Source: Membranipora membranacea (Eukaryota; Bryozoa; Gymnolaemata; Cheilostomatida; Membraniporidae). From it: a stretch of 60,000 nucleotides of DNA. Below the pieces are notes generated by a model. It ran no database searches and was not told the DNA's origin. It saw nothing but the letters and a program-made list of their open reading frames with translations. Position 1 is the first letter of the stretch, and each line of letters begins with the position of its first letter. This document shows, one piece after another, positions 35,901 through 46,100 of the stretch. The stretch is taken from assembly GCA_914767715.1 (NCBI GenBank), contig OU612070.1, positions 22,930,025 to 22,990,024 of the forward strand, written 5' to 3'. A program made the translations under genes and the position numbers.

Positions 35901-38900
35901 GAAGGCTTCTCGGTAAGCCCCTTCTTTCAAACTCCCATTGAAATCAAGAAATCAAACAAAGGAGTCTCAAACTTTTTAAGTCATTGATTGTACACAGGTT
36001 TGAACTTGACTCAAATGACAATCAATTAGTTGGAGCAACCAGATTGTTAAAGCTAAGCTGTTTTGGTTCCATTATGTACACATTTGTTATAGGGCTACTA
36101 CCACTTCTTCAGCTTGATCCCAAGTATAGTGAAATAGCTAATCATGACTCAGCACCAAAAACAATAAAACAAATATGACTTAGTTCCCTGTGCAATAGAA
36201 GAAGACAACTCTGACAAATCATTTGAATACATCCTGTTGTTCGCCTACCACTGAATATAAAATTAACACAAGCCTAATTTTATGTATATTACTTTCCTTG
36301 TATTAAAGACTTTGGGAGACAATGATCCAACTTATAGTCATAATTTTACAGATTACGTTTCATGAAGCTCATGAGGTGCCTCTGGTTAATGAGTTGGGAG
36401 TCGGTGTTGCTCCAGGAACACAATCAAGTATTGTACTGCATAAATCAGAGGTAGATTGAGTTATTATCTCTATAATTCCCACATTCATCTATGAGGCTCC
36501 AGTTCATTTACTTTGAAATAAGCCAGATTTGTTAGTCTCTGTTCCTCTCTGAGAAGGAAGAACTTCAAGACCAAGGAGATTGGGTGGTCAAGTGTGTTTT
36601 TTCTACCTTCTGAGTGATTGATTTCAGTTGACATTGCCTTATAACAAAATTGTATTTCATATCTTAAGCAGACCAAGCGCTATCCTCCGTGGGCTGATGG
36701 TGGACTGGCAAACTGCTTCGACACAGTAGACCTACCTAATCCTCTGCGCTTTTATAGTAACTATTCCAGATCTGCCTGCCAGGCTGAGTGTATGACCACA
36801 TACGTTGTTGAGAAATGTGCTTGTAGAGACCCTCTCAGTCCACGTAAGTCTTTACTTATCCTATATTTTGTGTTGTCCATATGTTTAAGGCTCATGTATG
36901 TAATATCTTTGTCGGTAAGTTTGCAACACAGTCAAAAGAACATGCTAGTATTTAAATCAGTTTTTTTAAAGACCTGTCCATTTTTGCTTCATGTAACTCT
37001 TTTCAACATAGCTCTGGCCCAGCACGACAAAGTGCCATCTGGAAAAAACATGTATTCTCAGTATTTATATACACATGTGTTGGCAAAAATTGCAACCTAA
37101 TTATAGATTACAAAAGGTTAAAAAATAGCCAGATAGCCAGATAGCACTTGGTCGCTTTCGCTGTGAGTTTCTGCTGAAGATAAATCATAATGCTATGGTG
37201 ATATAATTATTATCTGTTCCATCAGAAGAATTTATACTCTTTAGACCAATGAAAAGACATCATTTGAATGTGAATTACGCTAGATTCGTATTTAACAGGT
37301 GTTGATAGCTCCCCAACGTGTACTCTGATAGAAATGTTATACTGCTCCCAACCAGCTAAATGTAAGTCCTCTGCGTATGTATTGCACACAATTTAGTAAT
37401 GACTGAAGTGTAGGTAATATATGTAAAACTTGTATGTAAGACATTTCGCAGTGTAAGTAATCTTCGGGTAAGTTCTCTAAAAATCCAGTAGAAATTCTGT
37501 GCTAGTAGTCTATCTATGAGTAGATATGAAGTACTATGTGTAATTGTAAAAAGCTCTAGGTTTATAATCGTACCAATCAAATGACTTTGGTTCTGTAGTT
37601 ATGTCCATTGTATGCAGCCTTAACATATTACCACCAGTTGTCATTCAACTATTTTTACAAAAAGAATGGCTGTATGATATCTCTAGATATGGAATATATT
37701 GTTTCAATTTACCCTAGCTAGGAGAGTTAATAATAGCAAGAGTTTACTTTGATATACGAATGGTTTGGGTCTTCTATTTACAGTGGAGTTCCCTGCAGAT
37801 GCCGATGGCTTGGCCAGTTGTGACTGCCCAGATCCATGTATCGATTCAGAATATGCAGCGAAATTATCAACATACAAGTTTCCCAGTACCAACTACATGA
37901 AGCAAACTAACTCTTCTGGTAAATTCAATCTAGCATATTTTCTGATGAAAAGGTTAAAAGAAACTGACCTACTGTTTGTCACTCATAGACATAAAGACAT
38001 ATTGGTTAAGTGTTGGTTCAAATCTGTCTGTTCTGTCCCAGTCTGCCAAATCGTCGGGTCGAGACTCTAGAGGTTTTTATTTCTCATGCCGCAGATTAAA
38101 ACTAAAATGATGATCCACTAACAGATAGGTCTAACAATAAACCTAGACCTGGCTTGCCTAGCACAGTTAAGCTGTAAGAGTGACACCAGAAATTATCACA
38201 AAACGGAATTGGTGGAAGGTAGCCTTGTCAAAGGTATTTTAGTGTTAATCTGTAACAGGGGAGATAACGTACTCTAGACTCTTCAAAACCCCAAGTTTCC
38301 ACATTTTGAAATTGTTTATCACAATACCTCACCTATAAGGCCGTGCCTTATAGGTGAAGGCGCCTATAAGAGAGGAGCATAAAGGCGCGGCTATCATTTG
38401 AAGCATTTCTATATTTAGCTTGGAACAAAACCACGTCCTGTTAGTGAGGCTGAATAGCTCAGTGGTTAGAACGTCTGCCTTGTAATCAAAGGCAGACGTA
38501 GAGTTGCGAGTACGAATTCCTACGAAGTCAATTTTTTTTTCAAAGGGGTGCCTTACAGCTGGTGGGTGCCTTATTACTGGAGCATTTTTATTTTTTCTGG
38601 GGGAGGTGCTTCACTTATAAGGCCGGTGCCTTATAAGTGAGGTATTACGGTACATCTTTCAATAATGTCCTTATGTGAGTTAATTTAGGTTTTTTTTTCA
38701 TTGCTATGGGATTACTTTTATATCAACAGTTGTTGTTCTTTGCCTTCCTAAACAACTGAGATGAACTGTTGCTCTCAGTTTGTAGGCAAGGTCTGAGCAC
38801 AGACCTGGGGCACAGAGCCTAGTAGACAGGAGATATCAAGTGTGTTAGAGCACAATGGAAAAACCGGTGATGTAACATTTTCAGAATTTTGACGTTAGGC

Positions 38901-40140
38901 TCTATTGTATTTAGTTTGAGGCTTATAGAACAATAATCAAAGTGAAAAAAGTGGAAATATGCATTTGTATATGTTTAAACAATGTAAAAAATTTGCCTCC
39001 AACATAATTCAGTATCGTGTTATAATGTGGCAATGTTAGAAAATTGATGGCCTCAATTTTCTGCACATGTGAAATCGCTGGTTTTTCCATTGTGCTCTTC
39101 AAATATTTTCTGTCTAGTCTAGCATTCTTCTTCTGTCTGATATACAGATTTACCTCTTCCTTATTTCAGATGAATTGGTGGAGTACATCAAGGACAACAT
39201 GCTGATAATAAATATCTTTTATGGCAAGCTGTATTATACAACTCTGGAAGAAGAAATAGCTTATGGGTTTATCGACGCCATGTGTAAGTAATTGAAAAAG
39301 CTCACAGTTTCAAAATATTTCACTAAGATGTGAATACAAAGATTGAAATAAATCAGATTAATTGGTTTTAAAGTGTTTGTAAAGGATCAGGTTTTTTGGT
39401 ATCATTCTAGAGATTTCAGTCTAGTTTGGATCATTATTCTATGTTCAAAAGCAGCCTGTGGCCCAGTTTAGACTTATTTGCCCTCAAAGTTGGGATGAGA
39501 AGGTACTAAAAAGGTACTATTTTTTTCCTTTGGAGTTGTGATCACTTGTTGAAAATAGTACCTTTTTAGTACCTCAGATTATAATTGGAATATACAGTAC
39601 TTTGTAACTAAGGCGTATTGTTATGACACAGTGGTTTTGATATTCTGCATGTGATATCAAAACACACAGAATTTATCTATTGAATGAATGAGTGAATACA
39701 AGGCATTATTTATCTGTCCCATGTAAAAATGTACCTATATATATGTACAATGTTGTTTCGGCGAGCCATTCTAGGAATTGATCATATCTTATCACGTCAC
39801 AAACTATATGTATATTAAAATTATAGGGCTCGAACAATTGCGGGTGATATTTTGAGGCATTCCGCTGGTAACAACAGCACAAAATGGTTTTAAATTCAGT
39901 TCAACTCACTACCATCCTCAATTCCCTGCTCATGACATAACCCAATGACAAAACCGTTTTTATCTTACAGCTAATGTTGGAGGAACACTCGGACTTTGTA
40001 TCGGAGCTAGCTTGCTTACGGTTTGTGAGTTTTTCGAGTTTGGTATCCTATCTCTCATCAGATGTATGGGATCTAAGAATAAGAAGTACAAAGGATCGGT
40101 GATAAAAGTAGGGGCAGCACCTGAGCATGTACGACACTGA
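32992..40140 (+). CDS. Gene B: DEG/ENaC/ASIC-family sodium channel subunit, complete, 486 aa
   Basis: Eleven exons: 32992-33113, 33403-33532, 33827-33972, 35428-35600, 35776-35912, 36352-36450, 36672-36843, 37299-37361, 37784-37918, 39170-39283, 39971-40140 (TGA). They sum to 1461 nt with every intron phase as in gene A; exon lengths differ only in exons 1 and 4, by whole codons. Landmarks: SMHGIKY (His26-Gly27), TM1 CIWLLFTLTCIGYFCYAAG, FPTVTICNQN from residue 85, SRSACQAECMTTYVVEKCAC, CDCPDPCIDSEY, and TM2 LGLCIGASLLTVCEFFEF with the Gly-Ala-Ser filter at 442-444. Function is as for gene A: a plasma-membrane trimeric cation channel, stimulus unknown. A and B could form heteromers. Most differences lie in the extracellular domain (for example SIEDPKYAYFHTMEGRESQE against SDPKYAYFHTMEGEDSEE). 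Introns hold a SINE (intron 3), a MITE (intron 9) and a 22-bp-stem hairpin (intron 10). Confidence 0.95.
35047..35281 (+). mobile_element. tRNA-derived SINE, copy 2
   Basis: Nearly identical to 9162-9407 but with a deletion of about 20 bases in the anticodon-arm region of the tRNA-like head. The B box GGGTTCGAATCCC and the body are intact. It lies sense in gene B intron 3. The SINE in gene A intron 3 is antisense, so the two insertions are independent. Confidence 0.8.
38322..38652. mobile_element. MITE of TACCGTAA family, copy 1, with tRNA-like insert
   Basis: The left end is AATACCTCACCTATAAGGC...GCCTTATAGGTGAAGG and the right end CTTCACTTATAAGGC...GCCTTATAAGTGAGGTATTACGGTA, so each terminus is itself palindromic. 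It lies in gene B intron 9. Between the ends sits the tRNA-like segment 38446-38530. Copy 2 is at 45461-46066. Confidence 0.8.
38446..38530 (+). other. tRNA-Thr-like sequence inside the MITE
   Basis: AATAGCTCAGTGGTTAGAAC resembles the tRNA D arm/A box, CTTGTAA the anticodon loop of tRNA-Thr(UGU), and GAGTACGAATTCC a decayed B box. The anticodon stem is extended (GTCTGCC with GGCAGAC). The changed T loop and poor acceptor stem make a working tRNA unlikely. A poly-T run follows, as a Pol III terminator would need. Confidence 0.55.
38775..38830 (-). repeat. SINE fragment, minus strand
   Basis: Read on the minus strand, GTCTACTAGGCTCTG...CCCCAGGTCTGTGCTCAGACC resembles the SINE body of 16080-16268. 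It is strongly decayed. Confidence 0.35.
39502..39573. repeat. Perfect 22-bp inverted repeat (hairpin)
   Basis: GGTACTAAAAAGGTACTATT plus TT is followed about 28 bases later by its exact reverse complement. It is in gene B intron 10. It could be a tiny MITE or a hairpin RNA; nothing favours either. Confidence 0.65.
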
Positions 40141-40891
40141 TCACATTCCTACATTCTATCAGTGTTCAAGTTCTTGAGCTGTCAATGACACTTAAAGGTG
40201 CGACATTGTAAAAGTGATTGTTGAGTTCCCATATCTCTTATTGTGAAAGCTAACTTGAGGCAGAGGTAGACATTTTTGTTACATAAATTAAAGGATTTTT
40301 CTTACAACTGAATGTATCTGTCAACAACCTTCAAATTTTCTACCAACATTGGATCAATTCATTTCACATTTCAAAAAGCAAAAGGTGTGCGATATTTCTA
40401 AATGGAAAACCCCTCCCTCCTACCTGTTTGTCTTTATACTGACATATATTAGTTCAATTTGCCCCCACTTGCGAAAAAAGACCACGATTTCAAGAAAAGT
40501 CATATTTTATGATCTATACCACAAATAAATTTTTTTTTTTTTTGTTAGTTCCAGTGTTATTCTTCATTGAAGGTTTTTCCTGTTTGGCTGATTTAGGCAT
40601 TCACAATAAAGACTACAAAATTTATATACAGAATTTAAGACGGGGACGTGATAGTGCACTCTTTGACTTAAACAGAATATTTCTGGTTTAGACACCTCCG
40701 TTGCTTTTTCTATTTACCGACTCGACTCGACTTGGTGACACTGACCAACAATGGCAGATCTTTGTTTGTACTGACAGCAGCTGGTGTTATGGATACCACC
40801 TATAAGGTGAGGGTATATAGATACATATCATAAATGAGTACGGTGGTATTCATTTAAGAGGCAGAGACAGCACTGTGACAGCAGACATGTA

Positions 40892-41120
40892 GAAATTGGT
40901 ACAAACATCAGCTGGATCTTAGATCCGCAATATGATATAAGATAGAAATATTAATGAGCTCCAATTGATATTCTAGGAAAACAGTTGTTACTATGAATCT
41001 TCAACACCTGTCTTTGCAATACCAAAGCAAACTTGCACCATTTTAACCAGTTCATTTATGATTTATATAATATTAAAAATACACAGTTTAATAAATACTA
41101 TTCAAAGATAGTTCTCTTAG
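40892..41120 (+). repeat. Repeat family 3, copy downstream of gene B
   Basis: Partner of 32447-32690, same orientation, sharing CCTGTCTTTGCAATACCAAA. Confidence 0.6.
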
Positions 41121-41137
41121 TGATATATAATTTAAAA

Positions 41138-41600
41138 ACCAAATAGATCCCTTGTTTAATGGCGGACACCGCCCTTCGTCCATTAGTAAAAACGTCAAAA
41201 AACGGAGTCAGCCTAGCTAATTCAACTTTCACTTTGACTGTTATTTCATAAATATGACTTATTAGGCTGTAGCAATATGTTTATGAAGTCATTTATATTA
41301 GTTTCTATATATGTTTCTGGAAGTTTTTTTTTTTATCGCAAAAGTAAATCGTACCTTACATATTGTTGCAAAATATGCGGCTAATTGCCACAAAAACCAT
41401 GCTGACAAAAAGGAAAGTGGTCAATCGATAAGAAATGATATGGTTGCAAAATCTGAATGAGCATGTGTGATGTTTAAATTTTCACCGGCCTGTTATCATT
41501 AATAGCCGAGAGACAGTCGCAAAGGGTTGCGATAATCTGATATCATCAAACCGACACTACCTTTTCAATTACGATGCCGCATAGAAAACTGATTGTGCCT
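41138..41600 (+). repeat. Repeat family 4, copy 1
   Basis: It matches 52780-53320 in order: CACCGCCCTTCGTCCA, GTCAGCCTAGCTA, a GGAAAGTGGTCAATCGATAA region, AATAGCCGAGAGACAG and GATAATCTGATAT. About 460 bp and diverged; no coding capacity or clear ends. Confidence 0.55.
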
Positions 41601-41809
41601 GCGCTATTATAGTGCATTGACATACAATCTTGATTGGAAGGTTAACTGAAATCCTATACACAGAGATATCCAGTCATCAACTTCAAAATCTGAATACAGT
41701 TTGATCAACGTAGTCGTAGTAATTACTTAGGAAAGCTCATCAACATTGATCAAATTCTTGTAATATCCGTCTGTTCCCCCATCTCATCACAGGCATACAT
41801 ACAAATTTC

Positions 41810-42257
41810 TGTCAGCCAAATCTTGTTGTTTAGTAAAAACAGAAGATTTGGCTGCCCCTAAAGAGGGACGCAAGGTGCCCTAAATCATCATACTGAGAAT
41901 GTGATACATCCTAGAAAACTAGAATGTATCCTAGAGGTGAGGCCATAGAAGACCTCCTAATCATGGGTGTGCAGCTAGCTGCCAAAACTGAACTGGCACT
42001 AATCAGCCATTGGCAGTGACACTTTGATCTTAGCCAATTCTTGCTGTTTGCGAAGAAACAGAAGATTGGGCTGCCCCTAAAGAGGGACGCAAGGTGCCCT
42101 CAATCCTCATACTGAGAATGTGATACATCCTAGAAAACTAGAATGCATCCTAGAGGTGAGGCCATGGTGGACCTCCTAATCGTGGGTGTGCAGCGAGCTG
42201 CCAAAACTGAACTGGCACTAATCGGCCATTGGCAGTGATACTTTGATCCTAGCCAAT
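41810..42257 (+). repeat. Dispersed repeat family 1, two tandem copies
   Basis: Copies at about 41810-42036 and 42037-42257, each with GGCTGCCCCTAAAGAGGGAC, CATCCTAGAAAACTAGAATG and CTGCCAAAACTGAACTGGCA. The single copy at 9595-9805 is the same unit. Between 42240 and 42355 several degenerate ATCTTAGCCAA units follow. Confidence 0.75.
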
Positions 42258-42394
42258 AGGCCGAGAAGCGATCTTAGCCAACTCTGAGATCTTAGCCAAA
42301 TCTTAGCCAAATCAGATCTTAGCCAAATCTGATCTACAAGAATTTGTTCTCAGCCAGTGGCGTATATTAGCACTCACGGCCCACAGATTTCCGT

Positions 42395-42482
42395 GAGTGA
42401 CTGAATAGCTCAGTGTGTAGAGCGTCTGCTTTATAATCACTGTATATCAGATTGTTGTGGGTTCGAATCCCATTTAGGTCAG
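42395..42482 (+). other. tRNA-like sequence (Pol III A and B boxes)
   Basis: GACTGAATAGCTCAGTGTGT and GTGGGTTCGAATCCCATTTA give a good D arm and T arm. TCTG/CAGA could pair as an anticodon stem, but the loop is about 19 bases, like an intron-bearing tRNA or a broken one. A T8 run follows. The 5' sequence matches the tRNA-like modules inside the MITEs at 38322 and 45461. Upstream CACTCACGG and CCGTGAGTG form a hairpin. Most likely a SINE head or tRNA pseudogene. Confidence 0.5.
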
Positions 42483-43185
42483 TTTTTTTTCAAAATTTTT
42501 CCTGTAATCTTCTACTGCTATTGAGTTGTTTTCTGAAAGTACCCAACAGCTCAGTGAGCTATTGAAATACCTCTCTGCTTGCACTATTTTGCTACCGATA
42601 TGCAAAAATTTCCGTGCAGGAGTGTCCAGCTAAGCCAAAAGCTAAAAATAACCGTGGAACTGTGAAAGATATAGGGACAGGGGCAAGATAATACCATATT
42701 TATTATGTAGGTATAAAACTACCGGTGTAGTAGATACAAAATACTGATAACTCACTGAGCACATTGAATTCCAACAAGAGGAGATAAAAAATGGAAAAAA
42801 CTAACATTAATATTGTGGATGTGACTCAGTTCATTGACACTGAAAAAATAAAAGAATTATCACACTTTAATTAAAAATTTATGCAATGACCTCCAAACTA
42901 GCACATTTCTGGAATAGTTTGTGAACTTATAACGAAGCTTTTTCAATTGGGGGACAAGTCTACAGGCTTGTCTTGATGATCTATGGTAAGTAAAATTAAA
43001 ACATAATAACCATATGATATTTATGACAGCTGTTCATGTTAAGGATCTTGTGGGTGTGAAATTAAAAAACAACATCATGAAAAACATATCTCATGTCTCA
43101 GGTTCAAAGAGTCTGACAGACATATTTAGGAGCAACCTGTAAAACTAGACAGTCTTACCATTGTTATTTGTGTTTCTGTAATACT

Positions 43186-46100
43186 CTATACATAATAGGT
43201 GCGTGTATACGCAAATCCACCATCTCCATATGACAGATCGTTGTCACTATCATCCTCCGAGTCACCATCGTAGGTGTGATGGTTAGCTATCAAAAAATGA
43301 AATCCATGTCATTAGAGTTCTATATGCTATGCAGACCAGGTTAACAATTAATTCTATGGCGCTCACTACTCTGATGAGTACTATTAAGGTTAAGACGCAG
43401 ATCACAAACTCCTTGTTGAAACTTACCCGGCTAATAAAATGCCCTTGTTGGCTCCATTTTGACACAATATATGTAATTTGGTGTGATGTCAAAATCAATT
43501 CGTCATTCTTTCTTTAAAAAACCTTGATCGTACGGTTACACATCCTTACTGCTAACCATCAGACCGCTCCTGACATAAGGGCCAGTTACCCTACAGTGAA
43601 GAAAAAGGTTTGATGTATCTTTCCAAAATGAAAGTTCATCACAAGCAGAATATTTAATTTACCTTTTTTCTCTCTTAGTCTCATAAGCTTCTCATCATGC
43701 TCTGCAATCAAAGAAAATTGAATGATTGATCCTTAAATTACCTAGAAAAAAATTTCGGATTTGCTGCCATCTGAGCACCAATACTACTTCATAGCTGGTC
43801 TCCAGCCAATGGAGCAAAATTCCACAGACAAGATAGATTGTCAAATTATTAGCAACTATGCCTTCAAAATGACATGTATCATATAACATGATTATAGCTT
43901 TGTCACACTGCCACTATATTTAACTTTTTTCCCGACAGAAAAAGAGGACGCATAACAAGCATTACATAAGTAAAATTGCAAGGTCAAATCGCTGAAAGTA
44001 ATTGTATTGCATTGCATTGGATGCGCAATACTCTGATGGGTTTAAAAATTCATACATCATCCAACCAGGTCAGGCTGTATACACTATACACGCGTATGCA
44101 TTCAAGCCTGCACTTGTAGGTTTCTTGTTTTTCCCAAAACTTATTACTTGCTGATGTAGGCCATGTTATAGGTTATAGATACATTGGAATTTCTCAGTTT
44201 CAGACATACCCAGCTGGTCAATTGGAATGTTGCAACCCTCTCCCATTCCTATAACACTGAGATTGAAGAATTGGCCTTTTCCTTGTCATGACTTGTATTC
44301 CAAGGAAAAGGTAGCTGGATGGGAAGACATGAGTGTAAGCTTTACTCCTTACCTTCAGTTGTATCCTCCACCTCTTCCAGTCTCCTTGTGACAGAATAAA
44401 GTGTTCTAGAGGTATTGCTCACTCGCTCATGAAGGTCTGTGACACTGTCCCTAATATCCATCATTGAAGAGCAGTTGGAGCATCTTTTGCCTGAAAAAAA
44501 ATAAATGCAGAAAAGTTTTGATTGAAGCTGAAAGCATACATCAAAATTCAGATGAGGATCCACAAACCTGACCAGGTACTTATTTCTCCTAGTTATCAAG
44601 CTCTAAAAGAAGGTATATGTTTTGGCTACAGAATGTTTTAATCCCTCTCATATTGTGTTGGAACTTGTTGCCCAGCAAATACGGAGGTATTGATGATGAT
44701 AATTGCTTAGTTTCTTCGACAAAACAGTGAGGAGGCATTACTTGTTTCCAATTGTGATACTCTATCAGTCAGCGTCTCCATGCTACTTCTTAAAGTCTCC
44801 AGGCTCTGCCTAGTCAGCATGTTGTCACTCGAATCACTCCTACAAGATTAACCAAATGCTTTTAAGAAAGCTTTTACCCTAACTCAAGGTCTATGTGCGG
44901 TCTTAAATTTAAGTGTAAAAAAAACAGAAAGAAAAAGAATGTCCCAAATGATAAGCAGAACAGTATGATTACTACTGAATTTTATTCTCTACCAGTTATG
45001 TTTACGCAGTATTTCTTAACACGTTTCATTCAAGAAAGCCTTTTTTCAATATTACAGGCTACAATAAATACATAAAGCCATTCATATTTGCTTCAAACTT
45101 TTTTTATTCTCCCTTTAAGGCTTTTTCGAAACATTTTCTTGAAAAATGATACAGATGCCAATAAAAAAATACTACCTGCCAACACATCAAATAAAAAAGA
45201 TGTGGAAATTTCATTTATTTGGCAATACATCTGGCCATGCGAAGTTTTTCTAAGATACTCACCCATATCCAGATGATCTCCTGGTAGCCAAGATATCTTC
45301 TGATTTAGCGTAGCGCTGAAGGCTCTCCTTCCTATTAGAATAAAGAAGGGAATTACGAGATGAAATTAAATGAAAAAAATCATTTTACAACCAAATTTTA
45401 TGGCAGCCATATGCATATGTCAAAACCATTCTTGGTGTGCAATATCCTTCTCTTCACATGTACCGTAATCCCTCACCTATAGATTTATAAGATTTATAAG
45501 TGAAGGCGGCTGTAAGAGAGTAGCATATAGACGCGACTGTCATTTGAAGCATTTTTAAATTTAACTTGGACTAAAACCTATTACAATCACCGAAGCTGAA
45601 TAGTGGTAAAGTGTGCAACTTGTAAACATGTAGTTGTGAGTTCAAAACCCACTGAGGGCAGCTTTTTCCCCAAAACTTCTCATTTGTAGTGAGTGAATGT
45701 GTGCCACAAAATTCAACTTTTTCAACAATCAGCATATCATATCTCTCTCACAGTCTTTCAAAATAAATAAAACATGCCAAGAACCTCATACACCATTCAG
45801 CAGAAACTGGAAGTATTGAGAACAGTTGAAAAGAATAACAACCCTGACAAGACTGCAAGGGAATTGAACATTAATAGACGCTTGATTCAAAGATGGAGAG
45901 CTTCCAAACATCAACTACTGATATGATTCACTTATAAGACACGGTGTCTTATAGCTTTGGGGTGTCTTATAGCTGTGTGGTGTCTTATAACTGGAGCATT
46001 TTTATTTTTTCTGAGGGGGGTGATTCACTTATAAGTCCGGTGACTTATAGGTGAGGTTTTACGGTAATTCTCAAACACACACTCTATGGAGTTCCTATAT

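Larger units (their letters stand above)
40141..43185. other. Spacer between convergent genes B and D
   Basis: About 3 kb with no exon recognised. The first 350 bases are homologous to the gene A 3' flank. The remainder is mostly repeats: family 3 (40892-41120), family 4 (41138-41600), two tandem copies of family 1 (41810-42257) and a tRNA-like sequence (42395-42482). 42500-43185 shows nothing recognisable apart from likely D 3'UTR. Confidence 0.5.
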
